Part shown: in pieces, positions 1-9,221 of the stretch
Position numbering within the stretch: position 1 is the first letter of the stretch
Layout of the letters: each line of letters opens with the position of its first letter
Assembly: GCA_049999765.1 (NCBI GenBank)
Contig: JBNGIQ010008735.1
Span: 52,170 to 73,456, forward strand
Direction of reading: 5' to 3'
DNA from: Phaeoceros laevis
Lineage: Eukaryota > Anthocerotophyta > Anthocerotopsida > Notothyladales
Length of the DNA: 21,287 nucleotides
Notes under the pieces: generated by a model
Seen by the model: only the letters and a program-made list of their open reading frames with translations
Database searches by the model: none
Told to the model about the DNA's origin: nothing
Position numbers and translations under genes: made by a program

Positions 1-738
1 CCAATTTCAATTCCATTGGATCAAAATCTGAAGCTCAGTGCTCATGATGGTGAAGCACTTGAAGATCCAACAATGTACAGGAAGATTGTGGGTAGTTTGA
101 TATATCTCACTCTATCCAGACCAGATTTGAACTATACAGTGGGACTGCAGAGTCAGTTTATGCAGGTGCCAAGAAAGCCACATTTGGATGCAGTAAGGCG
201 AACGTTGCACTATGTGAAGGCAATTATGGATCATGCCCTTTTTTATGCTGCAAATTCAGAGATAAATCTGTGTGGGTACACAGATGCAAATTGGGCAGGC
301 AATGCTACTGATCATAGATCTACAAGTAGATTCATGTTTTCACTTGGGAGTGCAGCAATAACTTGGAGTAGCAAGAAGCAGCCTACAGTGGCTTTGTCTA
401 GTACAGAAGCTGAATACAGAGGCGCAGCAATGGCAGCGTGTGAAGTGATTTGGATCTGTAAGTTACTCAGAGATTTTGGATTGCAGGTCAACAACAAGGT
501 TGTTATCTACTGTGACAATCTTAGCAGCATACAGTTGGCGCAAAATCCAGTGTTTCATGCGAGGACGAAACACATTGAGGTACATTATCATTTTCTTCGA
601 GAAAAGATTTTATCTAGAGCTATTGATCTTGTGTATGTGAACATAGACGAGCAGATAGCTGATATATTCACTAAGCCATTGGGAGCAGAGAAGCTGAAGA
701 AATTCCAAGCTATGTTAGGCATACAGATGCTAAGTTGA
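1..738 (+). CDS. Ty1/copia pol C-terminal part (RT tail and RNase H), 5' end outside window
   Basis: This is the last third of a Ty1/copia polyprotein, open from base 1 to a TGA at 736-738. The reading frame continues upstream of the first ATG (16), so the true start lies outside the window. The RT-RNase H connection shows LSRPDLNYTVG. RNase H follows with its acidic residues in YTDANWAG, LSSTEAEY and YCDNLSSIQLAQNP. The usual copia ending HARTKHIEVHYHF and DIFTKPL is present. RNase H removes the RNA strand during reverse transcription in the virus-like particle. No stop or frameshift interrupts this part, so it may be a fairly young insertion. The polypurine tract and 3' LTR follow directly. 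Confidence 0.95.
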   Translation, partial: PISIPLDQNLKLSAHDGEALEDPTMYRKIVGSLIYLTLSRPDLNYTVGLQSQFMQVPRKPHLDAVRRTLHYVKAIMDHALFYAANSEINLCGYTDANWAGNATDHRSTSRFMFSLGSAAITWSSKKQPTVALSSTEAEYRGAAMAACEVIWICKLLRDFGLQVNNKVVIYCDNLSSIQLAQNPVFHARTKHIEVHYHFLREKILSRAIDLVYVNIDEQIADIFTKPLGAEKLKKFQAMLGIQMLS

Positions 739-743
739 GCTCG

Positions 744-751
744 AGGGGGAG
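744..751 (+). promoter_or_regulatory. Copia polypurine tract
   Basis: GAGGGGGAG-type purine run five bases after the pol stop and directly before TGTTGAGC, the start of the LTR. It is the usual primer site for plus-strand DNA synthesis in copia elements. Confidence 0.8.
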
Positions 752-1080
752 TGTTGAGCTATCGAGCTCTATATGAGCTAAACTCATGTGGTGTTAGTTA
801 TCCTGGTTGGGTTCACACTAGACTAGTTCTAGTTATTAGTGAACCAGTTAAGTTGTGGATTGGATAATGGATATAAAGGAGCACCACCCGTTGAGTGGTG
901 TGGTATGTTGTGTGTATTGTTTGGTTGCCACCACCAACACCACCCTCTCCTCTCCTCTCCTCTCCTCTCCTCTCCTACACTTGCACCTAGACTAGAGTCG
1001 ATCCTTTGACAGTACAAATGTGGCAGCATTAAGGGGATGGAGACCTCCAACTCCCACTCCTTGAAAGGCTATGCACAACA
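752..1080 (+). repeat. Copia 3' LTR
   Basis: The LTR starts with TGTTG right after the polypurine tract. I end it at CAACA (1076-1080), which gives the short terminal inverted repeat TGTTG/CAACA and a length of 329 bp. A TATA-like box (ATATAAAGG, 871-879) fits the U3 promoter. The 5' LTR is outside the window, so the right boundary is inferred and not checked against a second copy. Confidence 0.65.
944..975 (+). repeat. CTCTC pentanucleotide microsatellite inside the copia LTR
   Basis: About six tandem copies of a CTCTC/TCTCC pentamer lie downstream of the TATA-like box. The position suggests the transcribed R/U5 part of the LTR. Confidence 0.85.
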
Positions 1081-1499
1081 ATGGACAATGAATTAAGAGA
1101 GAGGTGAGTACATATAGTGTAAGGGTGGACAACCTCCCTCGAAGCTAGGAAATCTGCACCCCATTGGTCAGCAAAATTCCCTACATCCTATTGGTCCACC
1201 TTACTCTACCAGATCCTATCTCTTTTAGATAGGGCGGGCCCCTTTTAACTGAACCCTTATTTATTAACTACCTATTTACTAAGCCAAAACCCCCTATAAA
1301 GTAATGCCTTTTAGAAAAACCCCTTTGGTAGTGTGAAAAGTGCCATAACCAAAAGTAATGCATTTCCATAAAAACCCCATGGCTCATGTGAATGGTGCCC
1401 TATTTCTGGCTTCAAAAGTAAACCCCCTTTGTGGCTGTGTGGAAGGGGGCCTGAAAACTCCCTTCCCCATCTAAGAATTTTCCGAAAACCCTTGTGTGC
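1081..1499. other. Intergenic, no gene seen
   Basis: AT-rich DNA with runs of CCCC and TTTT and no convincing coding sequence. Open frames here on either strand lack recognisable domains. Confidence 0.6.
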
Positions 1500-1997
1500 A
1501 TGGGGTTTCACATTCCACACCATGGCCACATGCCACCACATGCAGCCGTACCGTGGCCGTGCCCCGTATCGCATCTGGACCCATGCCCCGATACGACACA
1601 CAGAACCCTCGTTGCTCGCACCATGCCATACCACATCAAGCCATGTGTCAAAACCCTAGTAGGCTAAATGCCCATGTTGGAAACCCGTATTGTCATGTAT
1701 ATTACCATCGTCAGCCATGCGGCCATGACCCATGACATAATCCTAGCCTATTTCCACATACGAACGCAAATCCTAGCATACCCATTACCATTCCCACGTG
1801 CCAAACACATGACATGACAAAACCCTCGTCTCCATATAACCACAGGTTAGCTCCCCGTTAACCCGCCATCAATTAATCAATCATAATTAACTAACTGACA
1901 GCACATCAACCATTATTGCAAATGAGTTAGCCGTTTATTATACGAAATGATCGAAAAAAGCATTCCAGTATAATTAATACGACAAGTGGGTCACCAC
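1500..1997 (-). repeat. Long inverted repeat, left arm
   Basis: Read on the minus strand, this stretch aligns with 17895-18390 on the plus strand, at roughly three quarters identity by eye. Exact blocks include the 12-mer GTGGTGACCCAC (minus strand of 1986-1997; plus strand 17895-17906) and the 15-mer GACGAGGGTTTTGTC (minus strand of 1816-1830; plus strand 18064-18078). Homology is clear to about 1650 and weaker out to about 1500. It stops abruptly at the inner edge near 1997. It could be the 5' terminal inverted repeat of the large DNA transposon whose transposase lies at 13471-17865, or an independent copy of that element's 3' end. Confidence 0.75.
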
Positions 1998-2585
1998 TTT
2001 TTGGCGCACCACGCCTATGCACGACCTGCTTGTACTGTGCGCCACAGTCTCTTAGGAGCACGTGAGTGGGGGATACTATACTGACAGCGGCCGATGGACC
2101 GCGAACCGCGGCCGGCGATATTAGTTTCGCCGCATTTTGCCAGTTTTTGCCACATCCGCAAGTGCGACCGGCAGTACCGGCGTAACGGCCGGGATGTCGT
2201 TTTACGGGCATCTGAAGGGAAAGGACAAAAGTAACGACCATTAACAAGGGGACATTCTATGACGGACCAAGTTAACATTTCCGTTCAGAAAACAAGCATC
2301 TTTGGGAAACTCGCGAAGCACAGACCACGAGAACTGAAAGAGATGCGTTGGTGGGGATGCAGGAAGATTTGCCGCAGCAGGTAGTGCAGGCACTAGACAT
2401 AGTTTTCCTGTAACGCCTCCTGCATCAAATCCGCCTGCCTTGGCTCCATGATCTGCTATTTGTTGTGGGCAGTCTGGCGGCCGAAAGTGTGGTGATGAAC
2501 AGCATGACAGTAGAGGAGTTGATGGTTCTGTTGGACGTAACCATCATCAGGGAGGTTAGAAACTTGCATCCTACTTCCACGGTAG
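1998..2585. other. Unassigned segment with weak coding character
   Basis: This lies just inside the left inverted-repeat arm. A plus-strand frame from about 2357 reads through one TAA and continues past 2580. Its central part (including MNSMTVEELMVLLDV, about 2489-2533) looks protein-like, but I recognise no domain. A minus-strand frame (1927-2247) contains a short Cys-rich stretch, also unrecognised. Either could be the ruined 5' part of a transposon gene. Confidence 0.3.
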
Positions 2586-2642
2586 CAAAAGGACCTGACC
2601 AATGCTCCACCGCAAAAGTGGAGCATTGGTCAGGTCCTTTTG
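2586..2642. repeat. Perfect 25-bp palindrome with 7-nt loop
   Basis: Arms 2586-2610 and 2618-2642 are exact reverse complements, separated by CGCAAAA (2611-2617). As RNA the stem would extend to about 30 pairs (2581-2585 with 2643-2647) with two G-U wobbles. It sits at the junction between the coding-like segment on its left and the presumed end of the gypsy LTR on its right. Confidence 0.95.
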
Positions 2643-3226
2643 TTGCCCTGGGGTTCTTGATTGCTTTGTGGACAACTGTTCCTGCGGCATTTCAGTTCTT
2701 CCCGCGGCCAAATCCAGTGAGGGTGTTTGGGATGTGGTGGGTGTCCTCCCCCCCCTCTTGAGGAGGCGCAAGTCAATTACAACGAAGCCAAGCTAGTGAA
2801 GCTGTGCGCTGTGCGGCTGCAACTAGAGCAGAAGATGGCCTTATAGTGTTGCACAAGGTGGAGACACACAGATACTTATGAAATATGGACACCGTTTTTG
2901 TCGTGCTACATAGCATCTTTGCTATAACTAGTCGTGCTATGACACAGGACCAAGCTTACAATTCACGATGCAGCATCCACATTCATGAACTAGCAAGTTG
3001 AGCTATGCATTCTATGGAAAAGCCAAAAAGGCCTGCTGCCCAGCTGACCACGACAACAACATAATCAGACTTGTGTGCATGACTAACTGTGCAGTGGCGA
3101 ACTTGAACAAGGCAGCCTGAACCTGTGCAGACCTAAACCAGGAAAAAGACCAAAATCCAGCATGCTGGCTGTATAGCTGCAGCAACAACACACATAGACA
3201 AGGCAAGCAAAAACAAAGGAACCGCA
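2643..3226 (-). repeat. Ty3/gypsy 3' LTR, distal end uncertain
   Basis: On the minus strand the sequence after the polypurine tract begins TGCGGTTCC at 3226, as expected for an LTR start. Noncoding DNA continues to the palindrome. The distal end is a guess, because no second LTR copy is visible upstream of gag for comparison. Confidence 0.45.
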
Positions 3227-3236
3227 CGCCCCCCCT
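3227..3236 (-). promoter_or_regulatory. Gypsy polypurine tract
   Basis: Minus-strand AGGGGGGGCG lies six bases past the pol stop (3242-3244) and abuts the presumed LTR start. This is the standard position for the plus-strand primer. Confidence 0.7.
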
Positions 3237-3241
3237 AGCAT

Positions 3242-3784
3242 TCAGCTAGCAATGCTGCAGCCGTCATGAAGATTGTAAGCATGCTGGGCACGACCAGGCG
3301 AGACTAAAGTAAGAGGTGGGTTTAAGCAAAACATATGATAGCCACTGTTACAGCCGTCACACATCAGCATTTGTGCGGCATCATCTATCCTAAGACACAC
3401 CTTGCATGGAAAGTCCGGCGGTGGCCTCCAGTAAGCAGTGACCACGGCAGGATCCAAGTTGGGAAGATGACATGGCGCGCAATTTTTCTGATGATCATTC
3501 CAAGTACTGCCATCTTGGCCTTGTAAAATCAGCACTCCCGAGGGCTTCACCTGCTTTACCTGCAAAATGATACGACTAGCAGCAGTGTCTAGCGTGTTAG
3601 CTGTTTGCTTCTGTAAATAGACAAAATCACCTGGCTCAAATTTTTGTGCCTTAGGAAGATAGCTGCCACCTCTAGTGTGGGCATACCGCAAGGTATCCCA
3701 ATGTTGGGCGATCTTCAGGTTTCCCATGGCCGTAGGGATGGCTCTTCGAGACAAGGCTGCCATGTCCGAGATCACAGTAGCCAA
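3242..3784 (-). pseudogene. Integrase C-terminal domain fused to a PHD-type zinc finger
   Basis: Residues 45-115 match the gypsy integrase C-terminal domain: FEPGDFVYLQ, then PSGVLILQGQDG and NCAPCHLPNLD. Residues 127-153 carry a PHD-type zinc-binding series: Cys127-X2-Cys130, Cys142-X2-Cys145, His150, Cys153, followed by NPPLTLVSPG, a typical PHD stretch. The last Cys pair is not in this frame. An in-line CPAC lies one frame away at 3290-3279 (minus), so a small indel has broken the finger's end and shifted the terminus. PHD fingers usually read histone H3 tail methylation. In a retroelement this would fit chromatin targeting of integration, analogous to the chromodomain of chromoviruses; that role is inference. 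Confidence 0.8.
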
Positions 3785-4574
3785 GTGTTTGGGTTATCCA
3801 AGTCCACCACTTGGTCCATAGTTGTAGCAATGGATGAAGGTGGAATTGGATGCCTCCCAAACAGCAAGAAATACGGCAAAAAATCGCTCAAGGCAGCTTG
3901 CTTGCTGAATCTGTAGCTCGTAGCAATGTATGGCAACATGAGAGCCCAGTCCAGCGGATGTTGAGTCATATAGAGTTCGCGCAAACCTCTCTTCGTGGTC
4001 TGCACCATTCTCTCTGCTAGTCCGTCAGGTTGGGGTGCTCACGCAAAGTACGGTGGTGATCCACAAGTGCCCAGTCCAGCATTTCTTGGAAAGCTCCACG
4101 AAACTCAGAGCCCTGGTCAGTGAGACATTCAGCACATGCTCCAAATCTGCTGAGTACACAATTAAGAAATGCTTGACTAGTCGTGGCTGCCTCTTTGTTT
4201 GGCAAGGCCACAAGCTTGACCCACTTGCTAAAGTGTTCGATCATGACCATAATGTAGACACTACCGCAAGGAGTCTTAGGAAGCTCCCCTGCCAACTCAC
4301 AGCTCCATCGATAAAAGAAACCCTGAATTGGCAGTGGATGCAGCACTGGCTGCCGAGCTGTAAAATGAGCCCTCACTCAGTCACATTGCTCGCATCGAGC
4401 CACCACCTCTCTAACTTGCAAAAACATACCAGTCCAGAAAAAGTGTGGCAGCAGCAGGCTGTAAGTTTGTTTTACGCCAAAGTGATCCATCTCGTCATGC
4501 ACTCTTTGAACAAGAGCCCGACGCTTATGAGGTGGTGGCACCACTCTCTCACCATGTGCTAGCACGCGGACCAA
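3772..4574 (-). pseudogene. Ty3/gypsy integrase: HHCC zinc-binding and catalytic core domains
   Basis: The N-terminal zinc-binding module is seen as HDEMDH, followed by CEQCD. The core contains YIMVMIEHFSKWV and the second catalytic Asp in LTDQGSEF. The third acidic residue is recognisable as LAERMVQTTKRGL after a frameshift near 4018. The first catalytic Asp has become Glu: the usual DLAG reads ELAG, codon at 4296-4298. An in-frame TGA follows CEQCD at about 4377, and a frameshift separates this domain from RNase H near 4574. Integrase would insert the element's cDNA into host DNA; this copy cannot. Confidence 0.9.
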
Positions 4575-5185
4575 TGATCAGATTTCCAGGTAAACCTCTT
4601 GCAGCGATGCGAAATACGGTCCTTCTCCGCTGCTGAGCAATGTTCAGGCATGTGGTCAGTTTGAAGGAACTGCATGCTAGCATGATCCAGCCAGATATCT
4701 GTTGACTGCGCAGCAGGCGCCACTCGAGCCACGGTATTAACAAGGATGGACAAAAAGGCAGTTGCTGTCCAGCCAAAAGCCTGGACATAAGCATGATCAA
4801 AATCCTGCCTGGCTGCAGAAGCATCCGCAGTGGATTGCATGGGGCTTCGAGACAAAGCATCGGCATTTTGATGCGTGAGTCCCGGCCTATGCAAAATCTC
4901 CATGTCACACTCCTGTAGTAACAATGCCCAGCGAGCTAACTTCCCACTCAGCTTATCATTAGTCATCAGCCAATGAAGAGGATGATGATCAGTAACAATA
5001 GTGAATCTACGACCATGCAAGTAAGGTCAAAGGGTTTTGACTGACCAGACAACTGCCAAACATTCCCCTTTATAACTCGAATAATTGGACTCAGCGCGGT
5101 TGTTGCTGCGAGAAGCATAAGCAATTACTTGCTCCGTACCTCCTTCATCGACTTGCGCAAGCACAACTCCAATGCCAAGGGCACT
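4559..5185 (-). pseudogene. Ty3/gypsy RNase H and linker to integrase
   Basis: The frame continues from RT through a TAA at 5186-5188 into [20 protein letters not shown] and [11 protein letters not shown] second in-frame stop (TGA, 5027-5029) precedes HGRRFTIVTDHHPLHWL, LARWALLLQE and HRPGLTHQNADALSR. These are the standard gypsy RNase H motifs. The following roughly 100 residues form the poorly conserved linker before integrase. Apart from the two stops this stretch is in one frame. Confidence 0.9.
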
Positions 5186-6262
5186 TTAATCAATATGCAG
5201 CAAAAATGGCTTGGCAAAATCTAGTCTGCGCATGACAGGCATTTGCATGAGACTTGCTTTAAGGCCCTCAAATGCGGCTTGACAGGTCTCCATCCATATC
5301 CAGGCAGCATCTTTCTTGAGCAGGTCATATAAGGGCCTTGCAATCTTACTGAAATCCTGGACATATGTCCGGTAGTAGTTAGCTAACCCTAAGAAAGCTC
5401 TCAACCTGGACAGATCTGTAGGTACAGCCATACCTGCAATAGCATCTACCTTGGCTTGATGTGGGGTGATGCCATCAGGCACAATGCGATGTCCCAAGTA
5501 TACTACGGTATCCATAGCAAACTCACATTTGCTGGGATGACAACGGAGGTTGGCACTCTTCAACTGTATGAACAGATCTTCTAGATGTAGAAGGTGAATA
5601 GCAAAATCCGGACTGTGCACCAATACACCATCGATGTAGCAACACAAATGGTCAGCACCGGCCAGCACTCTGTCCATCACACGCTGAAAAGTAACAAGAG
5701 CATTCCGCAAACCAAAAGGCATGACTAGCCATTCCCAAAGTTGGTTGCTGCCATGAAATGCTATTTTCTTGAAGTCCTCCTCCACAATCTGGATCTGATT
5801 GAACCCTTGCCTGAGATCTAGAATAGAGAAAACCTTAGAAGAACCAAGGCTATCAAATATTTCTTCTGGCAAAGGAACGTGATACCTGTCTTGTGGAGTT
5901 AGCCTGTTGAGAGGTCTATAGTCACCACACGTGTTTTTCTGTCCACGGCAATCTTTCTTTGCTGGCATGACAGTGGCTGCCGCATAGTAAGATGTAGATG
6001 GTCTAATAAGACCGGCCTTGTACAGCTCCTGACATCTTTGATCTACCAAGTCCCATTCAGCCTTGCTAAGGCGGTGCCGCTTGCGCCACACTGGTTCCTC
6101 TGATGTCAAGGGTATGCGAAACTTCAAGATGCTGCACTGACGCAAATCAACCATGTTGAACGCAAAACAATCCTGATGCTTAATAAGCAAAGCATGCAAT
6201 TGACGTTTTTGTGTTGCTGATAACTTATGATCAAATGTCCATGAATGAGTAGCAGCAGTCAC
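5186..6262 (-). pseudogene. Ty3/gypsy reverse transcriptase with mutated catalytic box
   Basis: This is the longest intact segment of the element (358 codons). It contains the gypsy RT blocks: RHRLSKAEWDLVDQ, VMPAKKD, DYRPLNRLTPQDRYH, the first catalytic Asp in FSILDLRQGFNQI, FGLRNALVTFQRVMD, the YxDD box, and YLGHRIVPDGI with FLGLANYYRTYVQDFS in the thumb. The YxDD box reads YIDG: the second Asp codon is now GGT (minus strand of 5627-5629). Loss of this metal-binding Asp should abolish polymerase activity. The segment ends at a TAA where the RNase H Asp region begins. RT copies the element RNA into DNA. Confidence 0.95.
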
Positions 6263-6271
6263 CGGTTTAAT

Positions 6272-7510
6272 CTACTCAGGTGGGTGACAAAGCCCAGCTC
6301 CATGATCCACTTGCGATGAAGGTATAGCTGAAAAACCTGCTGAAAAATCTGCTGAAAAATGACACGAACCTGGTGTCTCCTCCCCCCCAGCAGTGAGAGT
6401 GAAAGAAGAGCTTCGCAGCTGTCTCATGTGCACCATATCAGGGTGAGCCACATAATCTAACAAAGCGGAATGTACCAAAGGCAAGCAGCTGTAGTACATT
6501 TGGAACATGAGACTTAAAGCAAGAAGCCATGTAAGGCAATTGAGGTCCATGGCTCGGCCTAATAAGGTGCACATGTGACGACGGGAAAGAGAACCACTCT
6601 AGTAGTGCCTGGCCTAAAGCCCATGGCCTGCTCACGCTCCTCAGGAGAAGGTTCATCCTCCCTGCCAGTGATAGCATCTTGCACAGTGCCTGATTCACCA
6701 TTCCGAAAGGCATAGGATTGTGGGAAAGAAACCAAAGTTGGCCATACCTTGCAAGGTTCACCGGGAATGTTGGCATCCGTCCAAGGAGGCTTGTCCTTGT
6801 GCTGGACATCCTGCGAGTGCCTTCCTGGTGCCAGGATATCACTAAGCTGCAAGTGAGAGTCACGTATAGTGTGCAAAAAACTAAGTTCCAAGACAGAAAG
6901 TGGTGCCAAATTGGTCCAGTAATTACGCAACCTGTGTGCATAAGAATTGCATTGTGCAGCATCCACCAAGAGAGGTCGACCCACAAAATGCGTGACCAGG
7001 GCAGCATCCTGTCGAAGAGGCAAACGAGGATCAAGCTGTGACGGGCTGTTTTCCAACACATAACCTAATTGTGGTGAGAGCTTTTGAAAAAGCATCATCA
7101 CAGCAAGTAGATCTGAAAACAGAGCAGAGCAAAAATCAGCTATGCCTCCTCCTTCTCCTGCCATGCTAAAACCTTGGCATTCCCAGCCAGCAATGATCAA
7201 ATCAACATGACCTATGATGTCCACATGTGACTTATGAATCAATCGGACATCTTGCGGTAGTGTAGAAAAAGCTGCCGAAAATGCTGCAAGAGGAAATTGA
7301 TGGGGATATTCGGTGTGCAGCTGCAACCTGCCTCACCTTAGCATCGAGATCACAATAAATGTACGTGTTGACTGCCAGACCAGCACGTAGCACTGCTTCC
7401 AGGCCAGTAGCTAACCCCGCAAATAATTCAACTAGCACGAGCCATGCACTAGGTGGGTGCCAAGAGACCACCTGTTGAGCGAGAGGGACATGTGAAGTGC
7501 CCCCCCGACT
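6272..7510 (-). pseudogene. DNMT3-like cytosine-5 DNA methyltransferase domain embedded in gypsy pol
   Basis: The minus strand between protease and RT encodes most C5-methyltransferase motifs in canonical order. Motif I is ELFAGLATGLEAVLRAGL. YCDLD matches motif II. Motif IV with the catalytic Cys is AGWECQGFSMAG. Motif VI is GYVLENS. Motif VIII is AAQCNSYAHRLRNYWTNL, whose Ala-His-Arg-x-Arg and Trp-x-Asn-Leu pattern resembles DNMT3. PTLVSFPQSYAF and EREQAMGFRPGTTR precede motif X, LLGRAMDLNCLTWLLAL. At about 330 residues this is a catalytic domain alone, with no PWWP, ADD or UBA part. Frameshifts near 7490, 7325 and 6570 break it; the first is next to a 7-base C run. The family transfers methyl groups from S-adenosylmethionine to cytosine. 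Whether the element used it to silence itself, evade restriction or mark targets is unknown. Confidence 0.85.
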
Positions 7511-8231
7511 GAAGATGATGTAAAATTTTCCGGCTGGTGCATGGCTGCCTGCATAGTATCCCGTGCTTTATGCAAGAGTTTTGTGTTGAATCTGTAGACA
7601 AAGCAGTCGGGATAGTAGCATCAGTGACCTGGGACACGGCCAAGGCATCGGAAAAATAAGTATGTTCACCGTCATCCTGTTCCACGGCTTCTTCGCAAGT
7701 CACATGGAAAGTTGCATAAGCAGGCATGTTAGGTTGCTGGCGTTCGCAAATAACACGAAAGTTTGTTTGCGCAACAAAAGCATGTCGGGGGCCCTGCTGC
7801 CCGTGCAGATCCAAAGGAATGGTAGTAAGTCTGTCGGGCTGTGACCAGTCAGGCCTGAAAAAGGCTGTCTCGGTGCACATATCGATCATAAAACCTGGCG
7901 AAAATAAGGCCTCCATGCCTAACAACACATCATATGTAGGAACTATTGTTAGAAGACAACGTACATGCACAACATGTTCATCTGGCGTGCCAGCCTTGAA
8001 ACATAACGGAATGCATTCCACGGTCTCACCCATGAGAGGTTCTACACCTCCACCAGCAGTGCGAATGTGCCACTTCGATTCTTGCAGCTGTACTCCTCTG
8101 CTGGTCAAGGCTTCGGCCATTCTCTTCCCGAGAATTACAGGTTCGGCACCTGTATCCATGAGCACCACTTCTGGTTGAAAACCATGCATAGAAACATCAC
8201 CTCCTCGATTGTCTACCATGGCAACATGCAC
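7449..8231 (-). pseudogene. Retroelement aspartic protease
   Basis: This 260-codon frame begins with VVLMDTGAEPVILGKRMAEA, where DTGA is the retropepsin active site. The flap region contains HIRTAGGG, and YDVLLGMEALF matches the ILG/LLG-type second motif. The protein continues about 120 residues past the protease fold without a known domain, then loses frame near the 7-base C run at 7505-7511, where the methyltransferase begins. Retropepsin would cut the Gag-Pol polyprotein. Confidence 0.85.
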
Positions 8232-9200
8232 ACGGACTTCACTGCGCTAGTCTGGTGCTATTATTGGATTGTGCTTGATGGCCTGGGCAAGAGCAGCACT
8301 GGCTATATGCACATCACCAGCCATGACTGCCTCAAAAACCGACTGCGTTGGTTCCATTACCTGCATGGCAGCTGATGCATTCATAGCTGGTTGGTCAGAT
8401 CTCCTATGCACTTGCACGAGTGGTGCATCCTCAAACGAAGCATCTGGACTAACACCTGTGAGAGGGTCCATGTCAGATGTCAGCAAATCCGTCGCTGCCG
8501 AATCATCCTCCTGTTGGCATTGACGAAAAGCATCTAACACTTGTGCCAGCGAAATGTGAAGATCTTGGCAAGAAAAAAGTGGCGTTGACATGATTCTGTT
8601 GACCAGTTGCCTAGGTGAGAGGCCCGGCCTGGCAATGGAGGGCATCACTTGTGCAATGTTTTGCCTTCTAGGTGCAGGCAACCCCGGAATCTGAGTGACC
8701 AATGAAGGTGTAGGCCGTACAGTCCTTCTGGCAGCCGAAACTGGAGGGCTGTAGGAATAGGAATCAACTCCTCCTCCAAATCCTCAGGCAGCTCTTGAAT
8801 AGCTGCCAAGGTAGCTTCATTATACAAGCCGTTGTCCATCGTTTGCTAATGGACTTCGATAATCAATACCTTGCTGATCTTCCAGCTCCATGTTAACACG
8901 GCTGGCAACCATTGCATGAAATGGATAGGCATACCCTTGCAGGTATGCCCAGGTCCCAGCTGCAGGTGTTGAGCTGGAAGCTCCATCAACAGGTGGCCTC
9001 ACCATAGCTGGAAGCCGAGCTGGCTCCGGCAAAACATATTGTGCTGTCATGGATGGAGCCACAGGAGGCATGCATGCCTTGAGTGCTTCAAACTCGGCAT
9101 ATAATGCAGTCATCTTCTGTGACTCTGTCGGCGGTGGTACTGGGTCCAAGCACGCTTTACTGCTCACTTTAGGTGGTGACAGGTTCCATGTGTGAGTGGT
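8232..9200 (-). pseudogene. Gag-like region of the gypsy element, broken and without zinc knuckle
   Basis: Three overlapping minus-strand frames (9167-8820, 8839-8645, 8702-8247) together span about 320 codons upstream of the protease, so frameshifts lie near 8830 and 8700. The first frame has no ATG at its start; it opens after a TGA near 9213 and continues through a Pro-rich N-terminal stretch. No CCHC zinc knuckle and no recognisable capsid motif are visible. The identification rests on position in the element. Its N terminus is close to the SINE-like insertion. Confidence 0.5.
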
Positions 9201-9206
9201 GACTTT

Positions 9207-9221
9207 GCAATGTCATATCTT
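9207..9221. repeat. Target-site duplication, left copy
   Basis: GCAATGTCATATCTT, identical to 9748-9762. The two copies flank the SINE-like insertion. Confidence 0.75.

Larger units (their letters stand above)
2643..9206 (-). mobile_element. Degraded Ty3/gypsy retrotransposon carrying a DNA methyltransferase and a PHD finger
   Basis: On the minus strand the domains run Gag-like (about 9200-8232), aspartic protease (8231-7449), cytosine-5 methyltransferase (about 7510-6440), RT (6262-5186), RNase H (5185-4700), integrase (4574-3430), PHD finger (3406-3279), polypurine tract and LTR. RT before integrase identifies Ty3/gypsy. Frameshifts lie near 9165, 8830, 8700, 7490, 7325, 6570, 4574, 4018 and 3290, with in-frame stops at 5186, 5027 and 4377. 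No 5' LTR or primer-binding site is recognisable upstream of gag, where a SINE-like insertion sits. The copy cannot be autonomous. Confidence 0.85.

Noticed and set aside
1311-1634. 107-codon minus-strand frame and overlapping plus-strand frames
   Set aside because: They lie in or beside the inverted-repeat arm. The matching part of the other arm (18240-18480) does not preserve the frame.
3335-4636. Plus-strand open frames opposite the integrase
   Set aside because: Antisense shadows of a clearly homologous minus-strand pol.
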